From positions 1,698,556 to 1,762,555 of the forward strand of contig DS990592.1 of assembly GCA_000155695.1 (NCBI GenBank): a DNA stretch of 64,000 bases, read 5' to 3'. Origin of the DNA: Verrucomicrobiia bacterium DG1235. Lineage in GTDB: Bacteria > Verrucomicrobiota > Verrucomicrobiia > Opitutales > Opitutaceae. The position numbers and the translations under genes were made by a program. Of this stretch, positions 35,605 through 44,898 are shown one piece after another. The notes under the pieces were generated by a model. It had not been told where the DNA came from and did not search any database. It saw nothing but the letters and a program-made list of their open reading frames with translations. Position 1 is the stretch's first letter, and each line of letters opens with the position of its first letter.

Positions 35605-37398
35605 CTATCGGTAGCTTCGCGCTTGAAGTTCAAAAAGCTCGTAGTACCTCCCACGCAGTTCAATCAACTCCTCGTGGCTACCGATCTCCAGAACTCTTCC
35701 TGCCTCCATCACTACGATGCGATCAACCATTTTGACAGTGGACAAACGATGACTGACCATAATCGCCGAGCGGCCCTTAGACATTTCGTGAAACTTCTCG
35801 AAAAATTCGTACTCAGATTCCGGATCCATCCAACTAGTCGGCTCGTCAAGAATCGTGATTTCGGCCCTCCTGTAAAGGGCTCGAGCTAATGCAACTTTCT
35901 GCCACTCTCCTTGGCTAAGTTGCTCTCCTTCGATCAGAATCTTGCCTAGTGACGTTTCATAGCCCTTCGGTAGCTTACGCACTATTTCATCCGCTCCGCT
36001 TAAGCAAGCCGCCTCCTTCATGAGTGCTTCGTCAGCACAATCAGTATCCCCAAGCATTATATTGTTCTTAACCGAAAGACTGAACTGCAAATGGTCCTGA
36101 AACAGTACACTGAATCGCTTCCGGTAAGCCTGAAGGTCCAATGATCGAATATCTTGCCCGCCCAGGGAAATACTGCCACTGCTGCAGTCGTATAGACGAC
36201 AGATCAGCTTTACGAATGTCGATTTCCCCGATCCGTTCTTCCCCACAATAGCGATATGTTCCCCCGGCTCGATTGATAATGAAATTCCTGACAGAGCCTG
36301 ACGCACCGTTCCAGGGTACTTGAAATCAACATCCTTAAATACGATACGACTCGGAGCTGACGACAAGGCCACTAGAGGCTTTTCAGGCGACGTGACGATT
36401 GGTTGCGTATCCAAAACTTCGAACAGATTTCCAAGAAACAGGTTACTCTCATAGAGAGACGAGATCCCCGCAATCAACTGCCTAAGATAGTTTTGAGCCC
36501 GATTAAAGGCCGCATAGAAAAGAGCCATATCCCCAATGGTAAAGACCCCATCGACCGCCGCCCTCGCGAAATAATAAAATCCGATAAACAAGGCCGCAAT
36601 CGAGCATGCGTTCACCAGAAAAATACGCGTCTGCTTCCAATAGGTAATTTTGAGCAATTCTTCTCTCAAACGAATACGCAGTTGCGAGTACCATCCAGCG
36701 ACAACAGGACCAAAGCCAAAAACACGGGACTCCTTAGCCGCGTTGGATTGAGTGAGAAGGCTGTGATAATAGTCAGCTTCACGTTGGCGACCAGCGGCAG
36801 ACTTCTGCCAACGGAAGAGCTTGTCGGAAGACTTCACTTGCACGAAAAGCCCGGGTACAACTGCAAAGAAAAGTAGAGCAGAAATAGCCCAATGATAAGT
36901 CAGCAGTAGCGCCAGCACAGCAATAAGGGATAAACCATCGCGGGCGATTGCTGACAATACCTCTACAAATTTCGCAGTCCTCTTAGGAGCTTCGGTTTGT
37001 GCAATGTGAAGACTATCGAAGTAACTCGGAGTCTCATAATATCCCAAATCCAACTCAACCGACTTCTTATGCAAATTCGACATTACATAATCTTGCACAA
37101 CCTCACCCTGGGCGGTTGTCGAGTAGGTCGAAATTGAACGAAGCAATGAGCTGACGATTTCCGTTCCAGCCATGGCAGCGATTAGAGTGGCAAGCATGGC
37201 AAACGAAACTCCAATTTCACCAATCAAACCTGCAGTAAATTCATCAAAGAACAGCTTCTGCAGATAAAGGCTCACGACTGGAAGAACTCCGATTCCAACA
37301 GTGAGAAGGGCTGCAACGATTACCCAACGCCGACTTGATTCCCATACAAGAAACAACCCGCGTTTTAGCTTCAACCCCTCCTTGATTTTTCGTAGCAT
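35605..37398 (-). CDS. ABC exporter, fused membrane and ATPase domains (MsbA/PepT type)
   Basis: The protein has 597 residues. Six membrane segments lie in residues 20-320, followed by an ATPase domain with Walker A VGKNGSGKST, signature LSQGEWQKVALARAL (LSGGQ altered to LSQGE) and Walker B ITILDEPTSWMDPE. Its size and layout are those of homodimeric lipid, drug or peptide exporters. Beside the NRPS operon it is the best candidate for product export or self-protection; this rests on position only. It may be cotranscribed with the KamA gene (132 bases upstream) and the membrane-protein gene downstream. Confidence 0.88.
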   Translation of the reverse strand: MLRKIKEGLKLKRGLFLVWESSRRWVIVAALLTVGIGVLPVVSLYLQKLFFDEFTAGLIGEIGVSFAMLATLIAAMAGTEIVSSLLRSISTYSTTAQGEVVQDYVMSNLHKKSVELDLGYYETPSYFDSLHIAQTEAPKRTAKFVEVLSAIARDGLSLIAVLALLLTYHWAISALLFFAVVPGLFVQVKSSDKLFRWQKSAAGRQREADYYHSLLTQSNAAKESRVFGFGPVVAGWYSQLRIRLREELLKITYWKQTRIFLVNACSIAALFIGFYYFARAAVDGVFTIGDMALFYAAFNRAQNYLRQLIAGISSLYESNLFLGNLFEVLDTQPIVTSPEKPLVALSSAPSRIVFKDVDFKYPGTVRQALSGISLSIEPGEHIAIVGKNGSGKSTFVKLICRLYDCSSGSISLGGQDIRSLDLQAYRKRFSVLFQDHLQFSLSVKNNIMLGDTDCADEALMKEAACLSGADEIVRKLPKGYETSLGKILIEGEQLSQGEWQKVALARALYRRAEITILDEPTSWMDPESEYEFFEKFHEMSKGRSAIMVSHRLSTVKMVDRIVVMEAGRVLEIGSHEELIELRGRYYELFELQARSYR

Positions 37399-37530
37399 AG
37401 TCGCGGCTAATAGTTGCTAATAGCTTCGCGACCACAAGCTTACACTTTAGTGCGGGGATTCAGAGTTACCCTGCTCCGCTACAAACGCGAAGCATCACTC
37501 GACCTCGGACTTCTTCAATGAAGCTATTCT

Positions 37531-38727
37531 CTACAACATGATCTCTTCCGCATCGCACTTGCAGTCATCGTCATCGTCCGACTCGAGTGGACCGTAGGTC
37601 TTTAGCGGATACCGATAGAGTTTACCTTCGAAATTCTTAAAGTGGATCGCTTCGTCATCGATCTTGGTGATGTACTGCGGATTGATCGGCACCTTGCCGC
37701 CGCCACCGGGAGCATCAATCACGAACTGCGGCACCGAATACCCAGTCGTATGGCCGCGAAGTCCCTTCATGATCTCGATCCCCTTGCAAACATTTGCCCG
37801 CAAGTGGGCGCTGCCTGTGATCAAATCGCACTGGTAGATATAGTAAGGCCGCACCCGCATCCGCACGAGGCGGTGCACCAAAGCCTTCATCACTTCCAAG
37901 TCGTCATTCACGTCCTTGAGCAACACGGACTGGTTCCCGAGCGGCACTCCTGCAAACGAAAGTCGCTCACACGCATCCTTCAATGTCTGCGTACACTCCT
38001 TCGGGTGATTCGTGTGAATGCTCATCCAGATAGGACCGTGCTTCTTGAAGATCTCGCAAAGCTCCGGAGTAATTCGCTGCGGCAGGAAAACCGGAATACG
38101 CGAGCCAATGCGGATAAACTCAACATGCTCGATCGCCCGAAGTCGCCCCAGCAAATAGTCGAGCTTCTTGTCGGACAACAGCAGCGGATCTCCACCGCTG
38201 AGCAACACGTCTCGCACCTCAGGATGCTCCTCGATGTACTTCAGCCCCTGCTCGAATTCTGGATGAAAGTTATAGTCCTGCGCATTGCTCACCAGACGGC
38301 TCCGCGTGCAGTAGCGACAGTACGCCGCGCAACGGTCCGTCACCAGAAACAGCACACGATCCGGATAGCGATGCACCAAGCCCGGCACCGGCGAGTGCCC
38401 GTCCTCGCCCACTGGGTCGAGCATCTCTTCCTGGCCCACCGTCATTTCGTCCTCGCGCGGAATCACCTGCTTGCGAATAGGACAATTAGGATCCTCCCGG
38501 TCGATCAGGTTGAAAAAGTACGGCGTGATCGCCATCGCCAGCTTCGTATTCGCATGCGCGCAGCCCGCCCGCTCCTCAGGGGTCAACTCCATATGCTGCT
38601 CCAGCTGCTCCAGCGTCGTGATCCGGTTTTTTAGCTGCCAAATCCAATTGTTCCAGTCCGACTCGGGCACATGCTCCCAGAGTCCCTGGCCTGACTGCCA
38701 GTGCGTGCGATCCTCAGTGTAAGGCAT
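37531..38727 (-). CDS. kamA: KamA-family radical SAM aminomutase (lysine 2,3-aminomutase)
   Basis: The protein has 398 residues. The radical SAM cluster motif is CAAYCRYCTRSRLV. Downstream are VLLSGGDPLLLSDKKLDYLL, RIGSRIPVFLPQRIT and VIDAPGGGGKVPI, the PLP-Lys region of lysine 2,3-aminomutases. The C-terminal tail carries acidic residues and CKC, a zinc-binding type of ending. The reaction is L-lysine to L-beta-lysine. No ablB acetyltransferase or EF-P ligase is next to it, so its use here is uncertain: beta-lysine could be an NRPS building block, an osmolyte precursor, or for EF-P. The length matches full-size KamA rather than short EpmB. Confidence 0.85.
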   Translation of the reverse strand: MPYTEDRTHWQSGQGLWEHVPESDWNNWIWQLKNRITTLEQLEQHMELTPEERAGCAHANTKLAMAITPYFFNLIDREDPNCPIRKQVIPREDEMTVGQEEMLDPVGEDGHSPVPGLVHRYPDRVLFLVTDRCAAYCRYCTRSRLVSNAQDYNFHPEFEQGLKYIEEHPEVRDVLLSGGDPLLLSDKKLDYLLGRLRAIEHVEFIRIGSRIPVFLPQRITPELCEIFKKHGPIWMSIHTNHPKECTQTLKDACERLSFAGVPLGNQSVLLKDVNDDLEVMKALVHRLVRMRVRPYYIYQCDLITGSAHLRANVCKGIEIMKGLRGHTTGYSVPQFVIDAPGGGGKVPINPQYITKIDDEAIHFKNFEGKLYRYPLKTYGPLESDDDDDCKCDAEEIML

Positions 38728-38866
38728 AATTCGAGAAATACGTTGGTAAAGTTGTGGAAAAAGGCAGGCGAAACCGAACCTCTTCAGAGGGACGACGATC
38801 TAATTACGAATAAGTCACAAAAAGGGATTGTAGCCCCACGGCAAACCAACTTTTCTCCCAACCCTA

Positions 38867-40024
38867 ATGAACGACACCCAGACAGGCGTACTAGCATTAG
38901 AAGATGGATCCGTGTTTCGAGGCATTGCTTTCGGAGCTAAAAAGACGGTGGTAGGTGAAGCTGTTTTTAATACCAGCATGACCGGTTATCAGGAAATTCT
39001 GACCGACCCCTCCTACTACGGCCAAATAATTACCATGACTGCGCCGATGATCGGCAACTACGGCGTCAACGAAGAAGACGTCGAAGCCGACCAGCCCATG
39101 TGCGCCGGATTCGTCGTCCGAGAGCTCAGTCCTATCGCGAGTAACTGGCGCAGCACCGCCACCCTCCCCGACTACCTCGAGAAAAACGGCATTCCCGGAA
39201 TCGAAGGCGTCGACACCCGCGCCATCACCAAAAAGCTCCGCGTCGACGGAGCCATGAAGTGTTGCATCAGCACCGAAGACATTTCCGACGATGAAGCCGT
39301 CAAACGGGCCAAGGAATGGGAAGGCATCGTCGGAGCCGACTACGTCAAGGAAGTCACCTGCAAATCCACTTTCGTCTACGGGCCGTCCGACGCGAACTGG
39401 CCCTACAACCCAATTAAATCCGTCATTCGCAAGCCTTCTCGCGAGCGCGAAATCTTCAAAGTAGCCGCCCTCGACCTCGGCGCGAAGAAGTCCATCTTCC
39501 GCGAACTCGCCTTCCACGGCTTCGAAGTCCACGTCTTCCCCGCCACCGCGAAAGCCGAGGAAATCAAGGCCATCAGCCCAGACGGTATCTTCCTCTCAAA
39601 CGGCCCCGGTGACCCGGAACCCGTCACCTACGTGCACGAAACCGTACGCGCCCTCATCGACGACTACCCGATTTTCGGCATCTGCCTCGGTCACCAAATC
39701 ATCACCCACGCCATCGGAGCCAAGACCTACAAACTCAAGTTCGGCCACCGCGGCGGAAACCAGCCGGTCAAAAACCTCGAAACCGACTTCGTGGCCATCA
39801 CCGCTCACAACCACGGCTTCGCCACCTCCGAAGAAGGACTCGAAGCCTGCGGAGCCACCATCACCGAGGTCAATATCAACGACAATACCATCGCCGGCAT
39901 CAAGCTCAAGGACAAGCCCGTCTTCTCCGTGCAATACCACCCGGAAGCCGGCCCCGGACCAAGCGACGCCAACCCGAACTTCGAAAAGTTCTACCAGCTC
40001 GTCGCCCAGTCGAAGAAAGCCTAA
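38867..40024 (+). CDS. carA: Carbamoyl-phosphate synthase small subunit
   Basis: The protein has 385 residues. The N-terminal domain has FNTSMTGYQEILTDPSYYGQ. The glutaminase domain has FGICLGHQIITHAIG with the catalytic Cys, and VQYHPEAGPGP with the His and Glu of the triad. It hydrolyses glutamine and passes ammonia to CarB for arginine and pyrimidine synthesis. carB is not in this window. The gene is followed by a strong intrinsic terminator at 40042, so it is transcribed as a single gene or as the last in its unit. Confidence 0.96.
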   Translation: MNDTQTGVLALEDGSVFRGIAFGAKKTVVGEAVFNTSMTGYQEILTDPSYYGQIITMTAPMIGNYGVNEEDVEADQPMCAGFVVRELSPIASNWRSTATLPDYLEKNGIPGIEGVDTRAITKKLRVDGAMKCCISTEDISDDEAVKRAKEWEGIVGADYVKEVTCKSTFVYGPSDANWPYNPIKSVIRKPSREREIFKVAALDLGAKKSIFRELAFHGFEVHVFPATAKAEEIKAISPDGIFLSNGPGDPEPVTYVHETVRALIDDYPIFGICLGHQIITHAIGAKTYKLKFGHRGGNQPVKNLETDFVAITAHNHGFATSEEGLEACGATITEVNINDNTIAGIKLKDKPVFSVQYHPEAGPGPSDANPNFEKFYQLVAQSKKA

Positions 40025-40041
40025 CAATTTTCGAAAAATCA

Positions 40042-40073
40042 AAAAAGCGCGGTTCGAAAGAGCCGCGCTTTTT
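40042..40073 (+). terminator. Intrinsic terminator after carA
   Basis: AAAAAGCGCGG (40042-40052) pairs with CCGCGCTTTTT (40063-40073) around a 10-base loop, giving an 11-pair stem that ends in a T run. It lies 18 bases after the carA stop. The A run on the other arm means it could also stop transcription coming from kdsB on the minus strand. Confidence 0.88.
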
Positions 40074-40090
40074 CATGCCCTAAAATAAGT

Positions 40091-40120
40091 GGGGAAGCGG
40101 CCTTGGGCCGCGATTTCCCC
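40091..40120. repeat. Compound hairpin between carA and kdsB, REP-like
   Basis: GGGGAA (40091-40096) can pair with TTCCCC (40115-40120), and inside it CGGCC pairs with GGCCG around a short TTG loop. The end GCGATTTCCCC recurs at 41357-41367. It may be a REP-type element or a weak terminator for kdsB; there is no good T run in either direction. Confidence 0.45.
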
Positions 40121-40160
40121 AAAAGAGCTTAATATAGGAAGGGCTTTCCCGCTGCCTGTT

Positions 40161-40901
40161 CTAACCCCGCACCAAAGCCTCAAACGCCGCCGCGTCCTCC
40201 GCCGTGTCGATCCCGATCGAAGACTCCTCCGTCAAGCCCACCTTGATCGCGTACCCATTCTCCAACGCTCGCAGCTGCTCCAGTTTCTCGATCGCCTCCA
40301 GCTTCCCCTGCGGCAATTCGCAAAACGTCCGCAAAAACTCCGCCCGATACGCGTACAATCCCAAATGCCGAAAGGTCGGCGCCTCCGCCACCCATGCATC
40401 ATCGAAACTCGCGAACCCATCCCGATAGTACGGGATCGGCGCCCGCGAAAAATACAAGGCGTCCCCACCCTCCGAAATAGTCACCTTCACCTGATTCGGA
40501 TCCAGAAAGTCCTTCCGAGTCCGAAAAGGCGTCGCCAAGGTCGCCATCGTAGCTCCCCCCTCTATAAAGCCCGCCAAGGCCTCGATCTGCGACGCCGCCA
40601 CCATCGGCTCGTCCGCCTGCACGTTGATCAACACATCCGCCCCAATCTGCTCATTCGCCTCCGCCAGCCTGTCCGTTCCGCTCTGATGGTCCGTCCGCGT
40701 CATGATCGCCCGAAACCCAGCCCCTTCCACCACATCCCTCAACCGCTCGTCATCCACCGCGAAAAACACCGGAATACTCGGCGCTTCATCCCGAATTCTC
40801 TCCGCCACCCATAAGATAAGCGGCTTTCCGCCGATACGGTGTAGAAGCTTCTCTGGGAAGCGCGTTGAAGCGAGACGTGCTGGTGCGACAATTGCTAACA
40901 T
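40161..40901 (-). CDS. kdsB: 3-deoxy-manno-octulosonate cytidylyltransferase
   Basis: The protein has 246 residues. It starts with the nucleotide-binding motif PARLASTRFPEKLL, followed by VFFAVDDERLRDVV, NVQADEPMV and the C-terminal DTAEDAAAFEALV. The enzyme activates Kdo as CMP-Kdo for lipopolysaccharide core synthesis, so this organism makes Kdo-containing LPS. It is divergent from ptsH (92 bases between start codons) and convergent with carA. Confidence 0.95.
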   Translation of the reverse strand: MLAIVAPARLASTRFPEKLLHRIGGKPLILWVAERIRDEAPSIPVFFAVDDERLRDVVEGAGFRAIMTRTDHQSGTDRLAEANEQIGADVLINVQADEPMVAASQIEALAGFIEGGATMATLATPFRTRKDFLDPNQVKVTISEGGDALYFSRAPIPYYRDGFASFDDAWVAEAPTFRHLGLYAYRAEFLRTFCELPQGKLEAIEKLEQLRALENGYAIKVGLTEESSIGIDTAEDAAAFEALVRG

Positions 40902-40993
40902 TTAAGGTATTGGGTGTAAGATCCGTACTTGTACTCGAAGAAGGAGATAAATATACCCTTGGTTTACTCAAAATAATTCTTTCAAAGCGATTT

Positions 40994-41293
40994 ATGGATT
41001 CAGCTAACCTCAGATCAGACGGAAACGCAGTCGAACGCATGCTCAAGGTACAAAACCAAATGGGTATCCACGCTAGACCCGCCGCCATGATCGTCAGAGT
41101 TACCAACCGTTTCTCCTCCGATGTCTTCTTCGAAAAAGACGACGAGCAAGTAAACGGGAAATCCATAATGGGGCTCATGATGCTCGCCGCCGGAAAAGGC
41201 TCAGAGATCAAAACAGTCGTCTCCGGATCCGACGCCAACGAATGCCTCGATGCGCTCGAGGAACTCTTCGCCAGCAAGTTCGACGAAAAGTAG
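40994..41293 (+). CDS. ptsH: HPr family phosphocarrier protein
   Basis: The protein has 99 residues from the ATG at 40994; the frame is open upstream but the extra residues are not HPr-like. MLKVQNQMGIHARPAAMIVR contains the phosphorylated His of GIHARPAA. VNGKSIMGLMMLAAGKGSEI contains the Ser-46 region, so HPr kinase control is possible. An N-terminal extension of about 14 residues (MDSANLRSDGNAVE) precedes the usual start. No PTS enzyme is nearby; in such bacteria HPr often acts in nitrogen- or carbon-linked regulation. Confidence 0.92.
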   Translation: MDSANLRSDGNAVERMLKVQNQMGIHARPAAMIVRVTNRFSSDVFFEKDDEQVNGKSIMGLMMLAAGKGSEIKTVVSGSDANECLDALEELFASKFDEK

Positions 41294-41310
41294 CTCTATC
41301 CGGGTCGATG

Positions 41311-41347
41311 GGAGCGTGCTTCGCAAGTCCGCCAAAGCCTAGGCGGA
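41311..41347. repeat. REP-like remnant with hairpin after ptsH
   Basis: GGAGCGTGCTTCGCAAG (41311-41327) is followed by TCCGCC (41328-41333) and GGCGGA (41342-41347), a six-pair stem. The GGAG head and GCGTGC core resemble the unit at 43359. It lies between convergent genes ptsH and tatD and may stabilise 3' ends. A weak terminator is the alternative. Confidence 0.4.
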
Positions 41348-41375
41348 AACTGAAGTCGCGCGATTTCCCCTCTCC

Positions 41376-42173
41376 CTAGTCCAATCCGTAAAACGCCTTC
41401 GCGTTCGCCGTCGTCCGCGCCGCGAACTCCTCCAGCGACACCCCGAACACCTCCGCGCAATACGCCGCAGTATGCGCCAGATACGACGGCTCATTCGGCT
41501 TCCCCCGCTTCGGCATCGGCGCCAGATACGGAGCATCCGTCTCGATCATCAAACGATTTAGCCCCTGCAGCTTCGCCGCCTCCCGCACGCTCTCCGCGTT
41601 CTTAAAAGTGATCACCCCCGTGAAGCTCCCGAACCCGCCCCGATCCAGCAACTGCTTCATCTCACCCGGTCCCTCGGAAAAGCAGTGAAAAACCACCTTC
41701 GACCAATCCACTCCGCTTCGGTCGATTGATTCCACACACTCCTCAAACGCCCCGCGCGAGTGGATCACCACCGGCACGTCCAGACGCTTCGCTATCTCCA
41801 GCTGCGCCTCGCACGCAGCTACCTGACGCTCAAAAACCACCTTCGCCTCCGCCTCGTCCTTCGGCAGGTGAAAGCGGTCCAGCCCGATCTCCCCCAGAGC
41901 CACCGGCTTCAGTTCCCGAGCCCAATAATCCTCGATCTTACCGCAAGCCGCTTCCCAGCCATCCTCCACAGAGCACGGATGAATCCCCACCGTGTAGTCC
42001 ACCTGAGGATACTTGCCCGCCATCTCCGCGTACACGTCCCAGTCGTCCGTATCCGTCCCTACCGTCACCAGACGCTCCACCCCTGCCTCCGCCGCAGCAG
42101 CCAGGGTCTCGTCCAAAACACCCTTCCGATGAAAAACCACCAAATGCGTATGCGTATCCACTATTCCAGCCAT
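41376..42173 (-). CDS. TatD-family metal-dependent hydrolase
   Basis: The protein has 265 residues. Metal ligands of the family are present: DTHTHL at the N-terminus, ALGEIGLD (Glu), VVIHSRGA (His), VVFHCFSE (His) and ETDAPYLAP (Asp). TatD enzymes are 3'-5' deoxyribonucleases or related hydrolases in DNA repair. The length is normal and no unusual residue was noticed. It is transcribed convergently with ptsH and divergently from trxB. Confidence 0.93.
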   Translation of the reverse strand: MAGIVDTHTHLVVFHRKGVLDETLAAAAEAGVERLVTVGTDTDDWDVYAEMAGKYPQVDYTVGIHPCSVEDGWEAACGKIEDYWARELKPVALGEIGLDRFHLPKDEAEAKVVFERQVAACEAQLEIAKRLDVPVVIHSRGAFEECVESIDRSGVDWSKVVFHCFSEGPGEMKQLLDRGGFGSFTGVITFKNAESVREAAKLQGLNRLMIETDAPYLAPMPKRGKPNEPSYLAHTAAYCAEVFGVSLEEFAARTTANAKAFYGLD

Positions 42174-42418
42174 AACTCAACCCGCCAACTCCCTCCTACA
42201 ACCGCAACCCAAAATCTTACTCCTACTCTTACTCATCCTCAGAATCAGCCCCTCCTCAAAAAATAATTTCGTGCTCATTCGTGAAATTGGTAGGCAAAAA
42301 TCTACTCTCACAAACCTATCGCTCTTGTTACCAATTCTCCCATTGCCAAAGCCCTCCCAATCGCTTTCCTGCATCTCTTCCCCGTTACTCTTCGTTTAAG
42401 TTTTTCTACATCATCATC

Positions 42419-43357
42419 ATGTCCACCGAAGTCGAAAACGTCATCATCATCGGAACTGGCTGCTCAGGTCTTACCGCCGCCATCTACACCGCTCGCGCGA
42501 GCCTAAACCCGCTCGTGCTCGAAGGCACGCTTCCCGGCGGACAGCTCACCCAAACCTCCGAAGTGGAAAACTTCCCAGGCTTCCCCGAAGGAATCGACGG
42601 ATTTATGCTCATGGACAACCTCCGCAAGCAAGCCACCCGCTTCGGCACACGCTTCGCCATGGCCACCATCGACAGCGTCGATTTCTCCTCTTCTCCCTAC
42701 ACCCTCAAAGCAGGCGACAAGGAATACAAAGCCAAGTCCGTCATCATCTCCACCGGAGCATCACCGCGCATGCTCGGCGTTCCGGGCGAAAAGGAAATGT
42801 TCGGCGGCAAAGGCGTCACCACTTGCGCCACCTGCGACGGCGCCTTCTACCGCGACATGGAAGTAGTCGTAGCGGGCGGCGGCGACACCGCTTGCGAAGA
42901 AGCGCTCTTCCTCACTCGCTTTTGCTCCAAGGTCACCCTCATTCACCGACGCGACGAGCTCCGCGCTTCCAAGCTCATGGCGGACCGCACCCTTGCCCAC
43001 GAGAAAATCGAAATGGCATGGGACACCGTCATCGACGAAGTCACAGCCGACGAACAAGGCTTCGCTAACGGCGTCAAGGTCACCAACAAAAAGACCGGCG
43101 AAAAAAGCGTCATCGAAGCCAAAGGCGTATTCATCGCCATCGGCCACATCCCCAACACCGGCCCCTTCGCCGACGCCCTGGAAACCGACGCCGAAGGCTA
43201 CTTCAAGCCCAAGCTCGGTAGCCAAGTCCAAACCAACATCCCCGGCGTCTACGTCTCCGGCGACTGCGCCGACCATGTCTACCGCCAAGCCATCACCGCC
43301 GCCGGCATGGGTTGCCAAGCCGCCATCGAAGCCGAACGCTGGCTCGCCGAACAATAA
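42419..43357 (+). CDS. trxB: Thioredoxin reductase
   Basis: The protein has 312 residues from the ATG at 42419; the open frame upstream is not family-like. The FAD motif is [18 protein letters not shown], the redox pair is CATC in [14 protein letters not shown], the NADPH motif is [17 protein letters not shown], and the second FAD motif is [20 protein letters not shown]. It reduces thioredoxin with NADPH. Three CATC-type residues and all binding motifs are intact. A terminator follows at 43409. Confidence 0.96.
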   Translation: MSTEVENVIIIGTGCSGLTAAIYTARASLNPLVLEGTLPGGQLTQTSEVENFPGFPEGIDGFMLMDNLRKQATRFGTRFAMATIDSVDFSSSPYTLKAGDKEYKAKSVIISTGASPRMLGVPGEKEMFGGKGVTTCATCDGAFYRDMEVVVAGGGDTACEEALFLTRFCSKVTLIHRRDELRASKLMADRTLAHEKIEMAWDTVIDEVTADEQGFANGVKVTNKKTGEKSVIEAKGVFIAIGHIPNTGPFADALETDAEGYFKPKLGSQVQTNIPGVYVSGDCADHVYRQAITAAGMGCQAAIEAERWLAEQ

Positions 43358-43358
43358 A

Positions 43359-43388
43359 GTAGGAGCGTGCGCTGTCCCAGCGGACACC
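43359..43388. repeat. REP-like palindrome after trxB
   Basis: A GTAG head (43359-43362) is followed by GAGC and then GTGCGCTG and CAGCGGACAC, which pair around a TCC loop with two mismatched positions. It begins directly after the trxB stop. The GTAG-plus-hairpin layout is like the pair at 9135-9201, but the stem sequence is different. Confidence 0.45.
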
Positions 43389-43408
43389 CTCAACCAACTT
43401 CCCAAAAC

Positions 43409-43439
43409 AAAAGCCGCGTCCCTAAAAGACGCGGCTTTT
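43409..43439 (+). terminator. Intrinsic terminator after trxB
   Basis: AAAAGCCGCGTC (43409-43420) pairs with GACGCGGCTTTT (43428-43439) around CCTAAAA, a perfect 12-pair stem ending in T residues. It lies 51 bases after the trxB stop and can serve the convergent M20 gene as well, because both arms carry A/T runs. Confidence 0.9.
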
Positions 43440-43446
43440 TCATATC

Positions 43447-43466
43447 CAAATTCCTAATTCCTAATT
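43447..43466. repeat. Short AATTCCTAATT direct repeat
   Basis: ATTCCTAATT-type units follow each other just past the M20 dipeptidase stop. The same kind of unit occurs at 48151-48174, and a variant on the minus strand around 5660. It is a short dispersed intergenic sequence of unknown role. Confidence 0.4.
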
Positions 43467-43469
43467 TTC

Positions 43470-44843
43470 TCAAACGCCCGCCACATCCTTCAGCACAAGC
43501 TTCGACACCTGTATCCCCTTCTTCAATACCTCAAGCGACATGCTTTCATTCGGCGCATGCAAATTATCCTCCGGCAAAAACAACCCGATCATCACCGAGT
43601 CCAATCCCGTTACTCGCTTCACGTCAGAGATAATCGGAATGCTGCCGCCCTCTCTCAAAAACAACGGCTTCTTGCCGAAGACACCGGTCACCGCCTTCTC
43701 CGTCGACCGAAAGGCATTCGCCAAAATCTCTCCCTGCCCCGCAGGCGTATTCGGACGATCCGGCGGCACCACAAGATACGGAACACCAGAATGCCCCATC
43801 TTGACCTTCGCTTTTATCCCCTTCGGAACCCGTTCCAAAATAGTATCCGCCACCAGCTTACCAATTACGTCCGGTTTCATATTGCCCACCAAACGACACG
43901 TAATCTTAACTGACGCCTTCGACGGCACGATCGTCTTGCTCCCCTCACCCTGATAACCTCCCCACATGCCATTAAACTCCAGCGTCGGCATATAGCGAAT
44001 CGCCTCCAGCGGCGTGTATCCATCGATCGGATGCAATCCATCCACGCCAACGCTGGCCGCATAGGCCGTGTCATCCGTGCCTAAAACCTTGAGCTCCTCG
44101 CGCTCCCAATCTTCGACCTCCGTCACGTCGTCGTAAAAGCCGGGCACGTTCACCTTGTTGTCCGCCGTATGGAGCGACGCGCAAATCTCCGCCATCGCCT
44201 GCAGCGGATTATAAACCGCGCCCCCATGCAGCCCCGAGTGCAAATCCGACTTCGGGCCCGTCAGCTCAAATTCCATCTCTGCGATCCCTCGCAAACCAAC
44301 CGTCACCGCCACCTGGTCCGCGCTCGGACTCAGCGTGTCGGAAAGTAGCACGAAATCCGCCTCGCGAAACTCCGCCTCCCTCTCCACCAAAAGCGGCAAC
44401 AAGCTCGGACTGCCGACCTCCTCCTCGCCCTCGATCAAAAACGTGATCCGCAACGGCAACTCCGGATTCTCCTCCAGCAGCTCCGCCACCGCCGCGATAT
44501 GCGCCATCTGCGGCCCCTTGTTATCCGCCGCCCCGCGACCGTAAATCCTATCTCCCTTAATCGTCGCCTCAAACGGCGGCGTCTCCCAAAGCTCTATCGG
44601 GTCCACCGGCTGCACGTCATAGTGCCCATAAATCACCACGTGCGGCCAGGACGGATCGCCCGTGCGACGCGCCATCACGATCGGATGCTTCTTCGTATTC
44701 ACAATCTCAACACTCAAGCCGAGATCGCCCAGCATCTTCGCCACAAAATCACGCGTCTGCCCCATGCCTTCCTTATAGGCCGAATCCGCAGAAACGCTCT
44801 GATATTCAATGTACTCCTTCAGCTTTGCAATCGCATCAAACAT
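43470..44843 (-). CDS. M20-family dipeptidase (carnosinase-like)
   Basis: The protein has 457 residues. Zinc ligands are visible: VVIYGHYDVQPVDP (His, Asp), GRGAADNKGP (bridging Asp), LIEGEEEVGSPSL (Glu-Glu) and the C-terminal FLPEDNLHAPNESMSLE (His). A lid domain lies at about 210-360. The family hydrolyses dipeptides such as beta-Ala-His or other short peptides in the cytoplasm; there is no signal peptide. Gene order gives no clue to the preferred peptide. Confidence 0.92.
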   Translation of the reverse strand: MFDAIAKLKEYIEYQSVSADSAYKEGMGQTRDFVAKMLGDLGLSVEIVNTKKHPIVMARRTGDPSWPHVVIYGHYDVQPVDPIELWETPPFEATIKGDRIYGRGAADNKGPQMAHIAAVAELLEENPELPLRITFLIEGEEEVGSPSLLPLLVEREAEFREADFVLLSDTLSPSADQVAVTVGLRGIAEMEFELTGPKSDLHSGLHGGAVYNPLQAMAEICASLHTADNKVNVPGFYDDVTEVEDWEREELKVLGTDDTAYAASVGVDGLHPIDGYTPLEAIRYMPTLEFNGMWGGYQGEGSKTIVPSKASVKITCRLVGNMKPDVIGKLVADTILERVPKGIKAKVKMGHSGVPYLVVPPDRPNTPAGQGEILANAFRSTEKAVTGVFGKKPLFLREGGSIPIISDVKRVTGLDSVMIGLFLPEDNLHAPNESMSLEVLKKGIQVSKLVLKDVAGV

Positions 44844-44898
44844 GACACGAACACAAGCAACCCGCCGCCCAAACGCAACACGCCAGTATCGAAATATT

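Noticed and set aside
37642-38634. Open frame of 330 codons on the plus strand opposite kamA
   Set aside because: Its product is His/Arg-rich and low in complexity, with no family resemblance, while the minus strand encodes a clear radical SAM enzyme. It is an antisense shadow of GC-rich coding DNA.
42761-43405. Open frame of 214 codons on the minus strand opposite trxB
   Set aside because: The translated text is Gly/Val/Asp-rich and mirrors the trxB codons; trxB motifs are complete on the plus strand.
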